Source: Vulcanimicrobiota bacterium
Lineage (GTDB): Bacteria; Vulcanimicrobiota; Vulcanimicrobiia; Vulcanimicrobiales; Vulcanimicrobiaceae
Direction of reading: 5' to 3'
DNA length: 64,000 nt
Assembly: GCA_003168375.1 (NCBI GenBank)
Contig: PMSI01000001.1
Coordinates: 372,001-436,000, forward strand
Under the pieces are notes generated by a model. The model was not told the origin of the DNA and searched no databases. It was given only the letters and a program-made list of their open reading frames with translations. Of this stretch, positions 1 to 8,800 are shown one piece after another. The translations under genes were made by a program, and so were the position numbers. Position 1 is the stretch's first letter; each line of letters opens with the position of its first letter.

Positions 1-40
1 ATGTAAGGGGTCAGGAGTTCGAGTCTCCTCACCTCCACCA
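1..40 (+). tRNA. 3' part of a tRNA, probably tRNA-Ala(CGC), cut by the window edge
   Basis: The first 40 bases form the second half of a tRNA. They hold the 3' side of the anticodon stem (GTAAG), a short variable loop, a T arm with stem AGGAG/CTCCT around TTCGAGT, the 3' acceptor strand CACCTCC, the discriminator A and an encoded CCA at 38-40. The anticodon lies upstream of the window. Its identity is inferred from the copy near 3417, where stem CTTGC/GTAAG encloses loop TTCGCAT, giving anticodon CGC (alanine). Whether the 5' half is intact cannot be seen. Confidence 0.7.
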
Positions 41-46
41 CGACCG

Positions 47-70
47 AGCCCGCTACGGCGGGCTTTTTTT
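47..70 (+). terminator. Rho-independent terminator of the tRNA
   Basis: A 7-bp perfect stem (47-53 with 58-64, AGCCCGC/GCGGGCT) closed by a TACG tetraloop is followed directly by a run of T to position 70. It ends the tRNA transcript. Confidence 0.85.
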
Positions 71-553
71 GTTCTCTGGGCCACTGGCGTCGCCGGTTGA
101 ATCACTTTTTGCCGCCTATTTTGCCGCCAATTGTTCCGCGAGGGAACAGCGATATACGAAGCGTGACAGATGATCTAGGGGTCGTGACGCCCGCCAATAG
201 CCCAGCCATCTCACGCTGCTAGAGGCGCCATGCCGAAAGGGCCGCAACGCGACTCCAGGCTAACGCCGGGGTTGGGACCGTCAGCCGTCCGCGGGTCGCG
301 TAAAGGACGCGGCGCGAATTATCCCAGCACCGTGCCTGGCCCGACCGTCCCGACCTCCTGCCTGCCCGCCGAGCTCCAACAAGAGCCTCCCCGAGGCCGT
401 CCAGTGCAAGAAGTGCGGAAAAGCCGATCTTTTGGGGCGTACGCGCCGAAGGCGACGGCCGCGCCGTTCCCGTGGAATCAGAACCGACGAACAATGGCAC
501 GCTGATCGTTAACGCGATTCGTCGCTAACGCCTTCAATGCAATTGTTCCACGC
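71..553. other. Non-coding stretch downstream of the tRNA tail
   Basis: No convincing gene is visible. Short open frames exist on both strands (about 219-505) but their translations are Arg/Pro-rich and read like shadow frames. Visible structure is limited to the paired TGCCGCC motifs near 110-130 and a small inverted repeat GTTCC-GCGAG-GGAAC near 134-148. It is plausibly the scar of an integrated element that has lost its integrase. Confidence 0.4.
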
Positions 554-874
554 ATGAGTGACACTCGGAACCGAGCCTGCACGATTCCATATTGGGACGA
601 ACTGCCTGATTGGGCGCGTCGAAAGCGCTGGATTGATCACGCCCCCTTATGTGCCTCGTCACTGGCCCCTTTGTTTGCAGATACGACGCCGCGTCAACCC
701 GTCAACCGGGTGGGCGTGTCCGACTCGCGGGAGACAATCATCGACGAGTTCATCGCGACGATAAGAAAAAGGCTGCCTACGTACTCCCCGAGTCAACGAT
801 TTATGCGCGTATGCGACGATTACAAAGCATGGAAAATCGGTAAGGATCGCATGGTCCGCGAATTTGCGCCTTGA
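554..874 (+). CDS. Small hypothetical protein (106 aa), doubtful
   Basis: The frame starts with ATG and has a mixed, protein-like composition (DELPDWARRKRW, then ETIIDEFIATIRKRL), but no clear Shine-Dalgarno precedes it and no family is recognised. It lies inside the segment bounded by the tRNA-tail repeats and ends 33 bases before the convergent sensor-permease fusion gene. It may be a cargo remnant or a chance frame. Confidence 0.25.
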   Translation: MSDTRNRACTIPYWDELPDWARRKRWIDHAPLCASSLAPLFADTTPRQPVNRVGVSDSRETIIDEFIATIRKRLPTYSPSQRFMRVCDDYKAWKIGKDRMVREFAP

Positions 875-907
875 AGATGAACGATTAAGGACCACACACT
901 GGACGAG

Positions 908-3028
908 TTAGGCGGAAGCCGCATCGCCGTCGCGCTCCGGCACGATTCCGGCCCAGATGACCTCGCCTATCCGTGCGACGCGCGCGCTCAGAGCGTGGAG
1001 CAGCGCGGCGGTCATGAAGATGCAGGCACCGGGAACGATCACGAGCCATGGCGCGGTCGTCATAGCTGGTTGCGCGTTGCCGAGCATCGCGCCCCATGAC
1101 GTGTCGGGCGGCTGCACGCCCCAGCCGAGAAACGACACCGTCGATTCGAGCAACAGCATCGAGGCCATCACGCGCATTCCATGCGCGACGAAGACCCCCG
1201 GTGTGTAGCCGTTGCCTTGGCCGGAGTGGGCGCGACGAAGCGCCTCGCACACCCAGCGCTGCACGTGGGGCGCCGCCAACGCACCGGCTATGCACGCGAA
1301 CGTGCTGGCGGAAAGCACCGCCTTATTCGACCAGCTTGCCAAGATGGCCATCGCTAAGAGTACGAGCAGCAGCAGCGGAAACGTCAGGAAAGCCTTGGCG
1401 AGGAAATCGAATCCGACGGCGAGCCAGAGCGTCATACGCGACCGCCGCAGCGCATAGACTGCAAGACCCGCGAAGGCGCCCAGTGGAATCTGAACGAGCG
1501 TCGTCAAGAACGCGACGATGAGCGATGTGCGCCCGCCAACGAGCAGCCGTGCGAGCTCGTCGCGTCCGACCTCGTCAGTGCCCAACAGGTGGCCGCTGCT
1601 CCCGATCGCAAGCGGAGTGCCTTGCCATTGCGGATCAATAGAGTACAGGTCCGGCGCGAACGCGGGACCGATAAACGTTGCCGCGCACAGGAGCGCCGCG
1701 CATGCGCCGAAGAGCACGAACGCTCGATCGGAGAGCGCCGCGCGAATGATCCCGAACCCGCGCCGAAAGTCCGCCAGCCCGCGCTGCACGGTGTTCGGGA
1801 ACGTCGCGGTCAACGCACCCGTGATCGACATCCCGATTCGTAGCGCCAGCCCGTACGTCGCTTCATCGCGACGGCTCGCCCGGAAGCTGACCTGTCGTTC
1901 ACCCAGCCATACGGAGCAAATCGGAAACGTGTAGTCGCCGACGACCTCGGCCTCAACGATATCGAAGTGTTTGTCGAACGTGTTGCGAGCCGCAGCGACC
2001 GTAGTACGTTCCCTCGGCGGGTCGACCGCGACGACGCGGGTCAGGAGCTCACGGGTGCGAATCTGAGCAAACTCCCAGTCCAAACCGCTCGTTGAGCCGA
2101 GGACACAGACGATGGCCGTCGCCTCAGCCAGCCATCCTTCGATCTGGTTCTGCCACTCCTCGTCACCGAGATAGACGCGAGCCGCCCCCAACGGACTCAG
2201 CGATTCGCCGGGCCGTCCGATCGCGATGACGGGTCCCTGGGACCACATCGCATCGACGACGGCTTCTTCGAGCGTGACGTGTTCGGGGACGAACGGCAAG
2301 AGGAGGCCGAGCAAACCGAATCTGCGCCGAATAGGCGCGACGTCGTCCCCGAACGAGCGTAGGTAGAGGACCGGCCGTCGAGGGTCCGAACGCCGTACGT
2401 CGGCGACCGTCGCCATGCTCAGCCGTCGCGCGTGCCGCAGCAGCATCAAGCCAAGCGGCAACAAGACAAAGCAGAGCGCAAAGCTTCCCACGCTGAGGAG
2501 GCCCGTGACGCCTGGATCGACACGGAGCGCACGCAGCAACGGAACAACTACGTGCGACACACCGAGCTCTGCGACACCGATGCCGACCAACGCCAGGCCC
2601 GCGAACTCGAACTGGCGGCTGACTCGCGTCGGCGTGACAGGCGACGTGAACGCCGTGCGTTTCTGCTCGCTCTCGAAATAGAGCATGCTTGCCAACTCCG
2701 GGCACTGCTGCCCGAGGCGCTGCAACCGCCATTCGCTGCGAATTGCGCGCGCGAGGATCACCAGAACCCATAACGCGAGACCGAGCGACAAGATAAGCGT
2801 CGCAAGCGTCGCCGGACTCAGCAGAAGCACTACGCCCAGCCCCAGGAACGCGATCAGCCCGACCGACGCGATCTCGGCTTCCAGCAGTTTCAGACGCGGC
2901 AGCTTCAGCGGCAGGACGAAGTTCGCACTCAAGATGGCCGCGGCGCGGTAGACCTGGCCCGTCGCGCGGACCAGTCGCGTAATGTCCAGGTCGACCTGTT
3001 GCATCGAAGTAGGTTCGATGCAACACAA
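908..3028 (-). CDS. Membrane-anchored TIR/SLOG-like sensor domain fused to a DppC-type ABC permease
   Basis: This 706-residue protein has an architecture I do not recognise from any described family. Residues about 52-93 and 143-197 form four membrane segments. Residues about 219-340 form a Rossmann-like cytoplasmic domain with motifs VLYLRSFGDD, GPVIAIGRPGE, GAARVYL and GLDWEF; this domain is known from bacterial membrane proteins of unknown function and resembles TIR/SLOG nucleotide-binding folds. Residues about 430-690 are a dipeptide-permease inner-membrane subunit with the GTDEVGRDELARLLVGGRTS segment and STVSFLGWGVQPPDTSWG. The EAA coupling loop is degenerate (around CEALRRAHSGQG, with no I-x-L-P), and no OppB, ATPase or binding-protein gene is adjacent. 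The TTG start at 3028 is chosen because AGGAGG lies 11 bases upstream; an ATG at 3004 is the alternative. A repurposed permease acting as a membrane effector is an inference. Confidence 0.75.
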   Translation of the reverse strand: MCCIEPTSMQQVDLDITRLVRATGQVYRAAAILSANFVLPLKLPRLKLLEAEIASVGLIAFLGLGVVLLLSPATLATLILSLGLALWVLVILARAIRSEWRLQRLGQQCPELASMLYFESEQKRTAFTSPVTPTRVSRQFEFAGLALVGIGVAELGVSHVVVPLLRALRVDPGVTGLLSVGSFALCFVLLPLGLMLLRHARRLSMATVADVRRSDPRRPVLYLRSFGDDVAPIRRRFGLLGLLLPFVPEHVTLEEAVVDAMWSQGPVIAIGRPGESLSPLGAARVYLGDEEWQNQIEGWLAEATAIVCVLGSTSGLDWEFAQIRTRELLTRVVAVDPPRERTTVAAARNTFDKHFDIVEAEVVGDYTFPICSVWLGERQVSFRASRRDEATYGLALRIGMSITGALTATFPNTVQRGLADFRRGFGIIRAALSDRAFVLFGACAALLCAATFIGPAFAPDLYSIDPQWQGTPLAIGSSGHLLGTDEVGRDELARLLVGGRTSLIVAFLTTLVQIPLGAFAGLAVYALRRSRMTLWLAVGFDFLAKAFLTFPLLLLVLLAMAILASWSNKAVLSASTFACIAGALAAPHVQRWVCEALRRAHSGQGNGYTPGVFVAHGMRVMASMLLLESTVSFLGWGVQPPDTSWGAMLGNAQPAMTTAPWLVIVPGACIFMTAALLHALSARVARIGEVIWAGIVPERDGDAASA
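2997..3025 (-). promoter_or_regulatory. 12-bp perfect inverted repeat over the start of the sensor-permease gene
   Basis: Arms 2997-3008 and 3014-3025 (TGTTGCATCGAA / TTCGATGCAACA) are separated by five bases. The repeat begins just inside the TTG start at 3026-3028 and swallows the alternative ATG at 3002-3004. In mRNA it would be a strong hairpin at the initiation region; in DNA it could be an operator. Which of the two applies cannot be decided from sequence. Confidence 0.6.
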
Positions 3029-3073
3029 AGAGGGGCCTACCTCCTAGGCTTTTCGGAGTGCTCGCCGGGCGTC

Positions 3074-3320
3074 GCGGGTGAAGACTACGCAGCGTTCGGA
3101 GTTGGTCCGCACGACAAGCACATCACCTCGATCGACGAGGACGGCGTGGCGCTGGCCGCGATCAAGGCGCTGCATGCGCGCGTTCGCTCGTTGGACACGG
3201 AGAACGTCTAACTGCGGGCACGGCTCGCCACCGTGAAGACGTTGCAGTCGCTCAGCGCGCAGCAGCAGGCACGGCGCGACGCCGCTATGCAGCGTGAGCT
3301 CCGGCACCTGAGCGCGGAGG
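3074..3320 (+). pseudogene. Remnant of a phage tail-spike intramolecular chaperone (peptidase S74 type)
   Basis: The translation GEDYAAFGVGPHDKHITSIDEDGVALAAIKALHARV matches the typical C-terminal S74 chaperone (x-DF-x-AAFG-x-G-x-D-D-x-HI, DEDGVALAAIQAL followed by coiled coil). An in-frame TAA at 3209-3211 splits it, and the same frame then continues as LRARLATVKTLQSL, the expected coiled-coil tail. The catalytic N-terminal half and the fibre are missing. It is a dead fragment of a phage tail gene, sitting 100 bases before the second tRNA-tail copy. Confidence 0.6.
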
Positions 3321-3416
3321 AAAGTCGCGAGCCGATCCGCACCCTAATAAGCGGCGATTTTACGCGGATTCAGCTGATTTACGCGTCTTTCGCCGGATCG
3401 AATACAGGCCGCGGCT

Positions 3417-3496
3417 CTTGCTTCGCATGTAAGGGGTCAGGAGTTCGAGTCTCCTCACCTCCACCACGACCGAGCCCGCTACGGCGGGCTTTTTTT
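3417..3496 (+). repeat. Direct repeat copy 2: tRNA-Ala 3' half plus terminator (putative att site)
   Basis: Bases 3427-3496 are identical to 1-70. The copy extends left to about 3417 and includes the anticodon arm CTTGC-TTCGCAT-GTAAG (anticodon CGC) and encoded CCA at 3464-3466. The upstream sequence (3391-3416) contains no 5' acceptor strand GGAGGTG and no D arm, so this is a half tRNA, not a gene. Its terminator (stem 3473-3479 with 3484-3490, then Ts) is intact. Confidence 0.85.
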
Positions 3497-3640
3497 TTTG
3501 CCTACTTGGTTTGGTCGCAGCGGGTCCTAACCCGGTATGCCGCCTAAAATGCCGCCTATTCTGGCCACAGAGCTTGTTGACACGCTGGTCGCCACACGCT
3601 TCCCGCGCGCGTTCGAATGCCGCCGACGCTGCTGCACTTG
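3497..3640. other. Short non-coding region between the repeat and tupC
   Basis: It contains two TGCCGCC motifs near 3539-3560, echoing those at 110-130, and otherwise no recognisable feature. Confidence 0.4.
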
Positions 3641-4327
3641 TTAGAGCGGCGTAGGCGCGACACTCGCCTCTGCGAGCAACGCCTCGGCGTACGGGTCGTT
3701 TGCCGTTCCGAGAGTCGTAACCGGGCCTGTATGGACCACGTGTCCGTGCTGGAGGACGACGGCGTTCCTGCACAGCGCCATTGCGTCGAGGAGCGAGGAG
3801 GTCGCGAGCACGAGGGCACACTTCGTTCGCTGAACGTAGGAAGACACGAGCGCGCGCAGCGCAGGCCGCGCATCGGCATCGATGTTCGCGAACGGCTCAT
3901 CGAGGAACAGCGCTTCTGGCTCGACCGCGAGTGCGCGTGCAATCGCCAGGCGTTGGCGCTGACCCGTCGACAACGTTCGCGCATCTTTATCGACCGTGTC
4001 TCCCAAGCCGACACCTTCCAGGATGTCGAGGGCGCGCTGATGGACGTCGCCGTCGGGACGGCCGAGAACTGCCGTGGCGACGATGGCAACGTTCCAAAGC
4101 ACGCTGCCCCGCAGAACCGACGGCCGTGCAAACACCGATGCCGATCGAAAAGGGCGCTCTACGACGCCACTCGCCGCGATCAACCCATGGAGGCTCAGCA
4201 GCAGCGTGGTCTTGCCCGCCCCGTTCGGACCGAGCAGCACCGTTCCGCCGTCGTCCGCTTCGAAGGTTGGAACGTCGAGCACGAAGGTTCCGCGCCCCGC
4301 GATGAGGCCACGGGCAGTCACGCCCAT
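3641..4327 (-). CDS. tupC: Tungstate ABC transporter ATP-binding protein
   Basis: This 228-residue ABC ATPase would power tungstate uptake with the permease and binding protein encoded just upstream; its start overlaps the tupB stop by 10 bases. Walker A (GPNGAGKTT, residues 33-41), the signature LSTGQRQRLAIARAL and Walker B ALFLDEPF are clear. Two catalytic positions look altered: the Q-loop reads VFARPSVL where a Gln normally follows VF, and the H-switch reads LATSSLLDA where a His is expected. This may mean reduced ATPase activity or a lineage variant. Assignment to tungstate rather than molybdate rests on tupA. Confidence 0.8.
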   Translation of the reverse strand: MGVTARGLIAGRGTFVLDVPTFEADDGGTVLLGPNGAGKTTLLLSLHGLIAASGVVERPFRSASVFARPSVLRGSVLWNVAIVATAVLGRPDGDVHQRALDILEGVGLGDTVDKDARTLSTGQRQRLAIARALAVEPEALFLDEPFANIDADARPALRALVSSYVQRTKCALVLATSSLLDAMALCRNAVVLQHGHVVHTGPVTTLGTANDPYAEALLAEASVAPTPL

Positions 4328-4947
4328 CGGCGCTGCAACGTCATGGCGACACCGGCGGCGACGGCCATGATCCCCAGCAACACGGCAACATACGAGAACG
4401 CTAGGCCGAACTCAGCCTTCCCGACGGCAAGCATCGTGGCAGTCGTCAACACGCGCGTTTGCCCTTCGATGTTGCCGCCGGTCATCTGCGCCGCGCCAAC
4501 CTCCGCGATGGCTCGCCCGAATCCGGCCAGCGTCGCCGCTGCGAGGCCAGGAGCAACCTCGCGTGCCAACAACGCGAGCCGCCGCGCCGTGGGAATCCCA
4601 AGACCGGCAAGTTGCATCGGCAGTGTCGTATCGGACGCGCGCAACGCTATGACAGACAGCGTCCCGATGAGCGGAATGACAATGATGGTCTGCGCGATCA
4701 GCATCGCCACGGGCGTATAGAGCAGGTCCCACGATCCGAGCGGCCCGCTGCGCCAAAATGTAAACGCTACCGCGAGTCCTACGGCCACCGGCGGCAGACC
4801 CAGCCCCGTTGCAAAAGCCGCGAGCAATATCGTGCGTACACGCGACCGACCGTGCACGATCCACAGCGCGCCAGGTATCGCGAAGAGAGCCGCGACGACC
4901 GTCGCGATCACGGAAACCGCAACAGAGAGCGCCGCAATCCCAATCAT
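4318..4947 (-). CDS. tupB: Tungstate ABC transporter permease
   Basis: The 209-residue product is an inner-membrane permease with about five or six hydrophobic helices and an EAA-like coupling loop (LARRLALLAREVAPGLAAATLAGFGRAIAEVGAA, written here only as the region near residue 125-155). The ATG at 4947 is one base after the tupA stop, which suggests translational coupling; an upstream frame extension (MGGHSL...) would overlap tupA and is not needed. It belongs to the TupB/COG4662-type tungstate permeases by position and appearance. Confidence 0.8.
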   Translation of the reverse strand: MIGIAALSVAVSVIATVVAALFAIPGALWIVHGRSRVRTILLAAFATGLGLPPVAVGLAVAFTFWRSGPLGSWDLLYTPVAMLIAQTIIVIPLIGTLSVIALRASDTTLPMQLAGLGIPTARRLALLAREVAPGLAAATLAGFGRAIAEVGAAQMTGGNIEGQTRVLTTATMLAVGKAEFGLAFSYVAVLLGIMAVAAGVAMTLQRRWA

Positions 4948-4948
4948 C

Positions 4949-5770
4949 CTATGGGCCTTTGCCTGCGTCCGGCGTAAAGAGTGCCCGCCCAAAGCGCTCG
5001 CGGCCGTAGCTTGCTATGATCCGCTGGCCCTCGGCGGAAGTCACAAACGCTGCGAACGCTTCCGCTCCGCGCTGATTGGAGACACGGCCCACGAGCGGCT
5101 TGACCACAATGACGTGATAGACGTTTCGCAGATCGTTCGCGTAATCGACGAACGGGACGAGCGAGAGCGTCGCGCGCTGCGACAGATACGTCCCGTCGTC
5201 CGTCAGCGTGTACGCAGCCTTCTGCGAGGCGACGTGCAGCGTGTCACCCATCCCGCTGCCGGTCTTGATGTACCACGGGCCCGTCGGTACCACCGAGACG
5301 GCTTTCCAGAACGCGAGTTCTTTGATGTTCGTTCCGGAGTCGTCACCGCGCGAGACGAACGGCGCTGCGGCGCGTGCGATCGCCGCGAACGCCTCCTGCG
5401 CTGTCGCGAGCCCCTTCACGTGCGCCGGATCGCTCGCGGGTCCGACGACGATGAATGCATTGTGCATCACGAGCGCGCGAGACATCCCACGGCCCTGTGC
5501 CATGAACGCTTTCTCGGCTGTCGGGGCGTGTACGAGCAGCACGTCGGCGTCGCCGCGCTCTCCCATCGCCAGCGCCGCGCCCGTACCGATCGCGATAGTC
5601 TTGACCTTCTGTCCCGAGACCTTTTCGAACGCCGGCACGAGGACGTCGAGCAATCCGGTGTCTTGCGTGCTCGTCGTGGTCGCCAAGACGACGGCCGGTG
5701 CGGCAAGACCCGGGACCGGAAGCAGCGCAATGCAGACGGTCAACGACCATGACAAAAGGCGTCGGAGCAT
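4949..5770 (-). CDS. tupA: Tungstate-binding periplasmic protein
   Basis: The 273-residue precursor starts with a Sec signal (MLRRLLSWSLTVCIALLPVPGLAAP) and continues with VLATTTSTQDTGLLDVLVPAF, the hallmark N-terminus of TupA-family (COG2998) oxyanion-binding proteins. GTGAALAMGERGDADVLLVHAP and the SRGDDSGTN segment also fit the family. It captures tungstate for TupBC. The ATG at 5770 is chosen because it gives the signal peptide; a longer upstream frame overlaps the neighbouring nSTAND gene. The operon lies between two copies of the tRNA-tail repeat, so it may be transferred cargo. Confidence 0.88.
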   Translation of the reverse strand: MLRRLLSWSLTVCIALLPVPGLAAPAVVLATTTSTQDTGLLDVLVPAFEKVSGQKVKTIAIGTGAALAMGERGDADVLLVHAPTAEKAFMAQGRGMSRALVMHNAFIVVGPASDPAHVKGLATAQEAFAAIARAAAPFVSRGDDSGTNIKELAFWKAVSVVPTGPWYIKTGSGMGDTLHVASQKAAYTLTDDGTYLSQRATLSLVPFVDYANDLRNVYHVIVVKPLVGRVSNQRGAEAFAAFVTSAEGQRIIASYGRERFGRALFTPDAGKGP

Positions 5771-5834
5771 GGCCGTCCATTGCGACTCATCGCTTTGGAA
5801 TCCCCGGCAGTCCGAACGGGATCCGCGAACTGGG

Positions 5835-8800
5835 TCAGTTCGGCAGGTCGGCCAGCTTCTTTTCAAGCTCCTTCACCATGGGCTGGTCTTTCGGGAGAAG
5901 CTTCGCCTGCGCGTTCAGCGCGCGTGCGATCGTTAGTGCGCGCGTATAATTGTTGCGGGGGTCGTCTCCGGCATCGCCGATGTTGTTGAGAGCAATGAAC
6001 AGATCGCGCTGCAATGTCGCGTTGGTCGGGTCGCTCTCGGCGAGCCGCGAGTTGATCGCGACAGCCTCGCGGTAATAGCTCAGCGCGTCCTTCGTCTTGC
6101 TCTGGGCATAGAACAGGTTCCCGAGGCGGTTGTAGCCGACCGCCAGAGCCTGCTGCCAACGCGCATTCCCGGGATCGGCCTCGGCAAGCCGTTTCTTGAT
6201 GGCGAGGCTGTCGCTATAGAGTTTTAGAGCGTCGGCCCACTTCTTCTGAAGGACCATCACGTCACCCGCACCGATGTAAACGGAGTCCAGATCGTCCTGC
6301 CAGGTCGCGTTCAACGGATCGGAAGCGACAGCCCGCTCCCCGACGGTCATGGCCTCCCGATACTGTTCCAATGCAAGGTCGTAATCGTCCTGATCTTTGA
6401 GCGTTGCGGCAACGTTCGAATACGATTCGGAAAGCTGGTGCTGGGAACTAAGGTTGGTGACGTCGCTGTCGGCGAGCCGCTTGTCGATCAGGAGAGCCTT
6501 GCGGACGTACGCGAGACCGTCACGCGGGTTGCCCTGTTCGGAGAGCATGTTCCCGAGGCCACTGTACGCGCCGGAGAGGTTTCGTTGTAAGGTCGCATTG
6601 CCGGTGTCGGTCATGGCGACCCTCTCTCTGATCGCCAGGTCGTCGCGATAGAAGCGCAGAGCATCCGAGATCTTCCCGTGGGAGAAGAGCGCGTAGGAGA
6701 ACTCGCCGTAGAACCTTGCGAGGTCGCTCTGCAGCGTAGCGTTCCCGGGATCGCTGTCGGCGAGCTGCTTCCGGATCGCGATCCCGGCCCGATAGAGGTC
6801 CAACGCATTTCGTTCGTCGCCCCGTGAAAGAAGCACGTAGCCGACGTTGACATAGGACGTCGACAGAAGCTGCTGCCAACGAACGTTCTCGGGGTCCGTC
6901 TGTGCGACGCCCTTCGCAATGTCCAAGCCGCTGGTGTAGAGCTTCTGCGCCGCAGCGGGATCGCCGCGCAACTCGAGCACGTCGGCGACGCTGTTGCCGG
7001 ATCGAACCAGCTCGGCCCGCCAGCTTTGATTCGTCGGGTCGGTGTGCACGAGGCTCCCGGTGATGGTGAAGCGCTCGCGATAGACGTTAAGTGCCTCCGC
7101 GTAGTTGTTTTGCGTGACCAGGACGTAACCGACGTTGAAGTACGCCGTGGAAAGGTCACGCTGCCAGGTCGCGTTGTTGGCGTCGATCTTGGCGAGCCGA
7201 ACGCTGATCGCAAGGCTGTCCCGGAGATACTTGAGTGATTCGGAAAGGTGCCCCTGGTAGAACAGGACGTACCCGATCTTGCTCTGCGACACCGAAAGAT
7301 CGCTCTGCCACGCCGCGTTGCCCGGGTCCTTTCTCCCCAGGCCTTCCGCGATTGAGAGAGCGTCGCGGTAGTTTTCCGATGCCTTGGAGAGATCGTTCTT
7401 CGCATAGAGCGCGTCGCCGACGTTACGATACGACACGGCGAGATCGCTTTGCCGTCGCGCATTGTTCGGGTCGGCATCCGCGAGGCGCTTCGCAATCTTG
7501 AAGTCCTCGAGGTAGTAGTGCAGCGCGTCGCGCGCATCGCCGCGATCGGCAAATGCGTCGCCGACCTTTCCGTACGATGCCGCAAGATCGTGTTCCCACG
7601 CCGGCGTTTGGACAGAGGCCGTCGCCAGCCGTACCCTTATCGCAAGTCCCGCGCGGTACTCGCTGAGCGCATCACGGGAGCTGCCTTCCCGGTACAGGAT
7701 GTCACCGAGCTTCTCGTGCGACTCCGCCAAGTCGTGCTGCCAGCCGGCGTTACGGGGTTCGGCGCGCGCGATGCGGGCAGCGATCGCCAGCGCCGCGCGG
7801 TGCGACGCGCGAGCCTGGGGGAGGCTTCCGCGAGCGGCAAGGACGTCGCCGGCTTTCCTTTCGGATGCCGCCAATTCGCTCTGCAACGTGTTATTGCGCG
7901 GATTGGCCGCGACCAGGCCCTCCATGATCGCGCGGGAACGCGTCGCTGCGTCGAGCGCCGATTTCGTATCGCCCTGCTCGAGAAGCGTCGTCGCGATCTC
8001 GACCAGTGCGCCGTGCTCGCTTTCGCGCAATTCCGGCGTCGCGAAGCCGCCGCTCATGAGCTGACGCTGCAGCGCTTGGGTTCGGCTGAGGATCTGGCGC
8101 GTCACATCGACCGGGACGCCGCGATCGCGGAACCGTTGCGCGACATCGGAGACGACGTCGTTCGCCGTGCGGGTCGCGACGATGACGGCTTTCTTCGTGC
8201 GGTCCTGCTGGTATTGCGCGAGACGCCGTTGCCGCTCGGTCTCGCGCAGCGCGCGCTGCGCTTCGTCGAGCGCAGCGATCGTCGCCTTGTGTTCGTTCCT
8301 AATCTCGCCCAACGCGCGCTGAGCGGCCTTGCGCTGCGCCTTTTCGGTGTCCAGCGTCTTTGTTTCGGCCAGCACGCGCTGCTCATTGGCCGCCCGCATC
8401 CGCTGGTTGGCAAGCAGCGTCCCTTCCTCGGCTTTTTGGCTCTGGCGTAGTGCCGCATCGGCATCCAACCGCAGCCGCCACGAAAGTCCGCCCAGCACGA
8501 GGGCCACGACCGCGACTGCGAACATGGCGAGCGCCGCAATCCGCGTACGCCGAGAAACGGCTCGGGCGGCGTCGGCGCGCATCCGTTCCACCACCGCCAG
8601 ATTCTCGAGCTGCTGGCGTTCCGCGGCTTCCTCAGCGTTCTTGCGGCGCTGCTCTCGTTCGCGCTCTTGTTCGCGCTTGGCGATCCCGTCGTCGAGGAAC
8701 GCCATCGCCTGCGAAAAGGCGCCCTTCACGTAGCGCTCTGCCCATTCGGCGGTCGGCTGCGCCGCCGCTCGCCACTGTTCGGCGATCGCGAGCCCGGGAT

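Larger units (their letters stand above)
1..70 (+). repeat. Direct repeat copy 1: tRNA tail plus terminator (putative att site)
   Basis: These 70 bases are identical to 3427-3496. The unit covers the tRNA from the anticodon loop to CCA and the downstream terminator. Duplication of a tRNA 3' end is the usual product of tyrosine-recombinase integration. Beyond base 70 only a looser similarity remains: paired TGCCGCC motifs occur near 110-130 here and near 3539-3560 after the second copy. The left end of the repeat lies outside the window. Confidence 0.8.

Noticed and set aside
219-505. Overlapping open frames on both strands after the tRNA tail
   Set aside because: Translations are Arg/Pro/Ser-rich, lack ribosome sites and recognisable motifs, and mirror one another as expected of GC-rich shadow frames.
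3391-3466. Complete tRNA at the second repeat copy
   Set aside because: The anticodon arm, T arm and CCA are present but no D arm or 5' acceptor strand (GGAGGTG) precedes them; only the 3' half exists.
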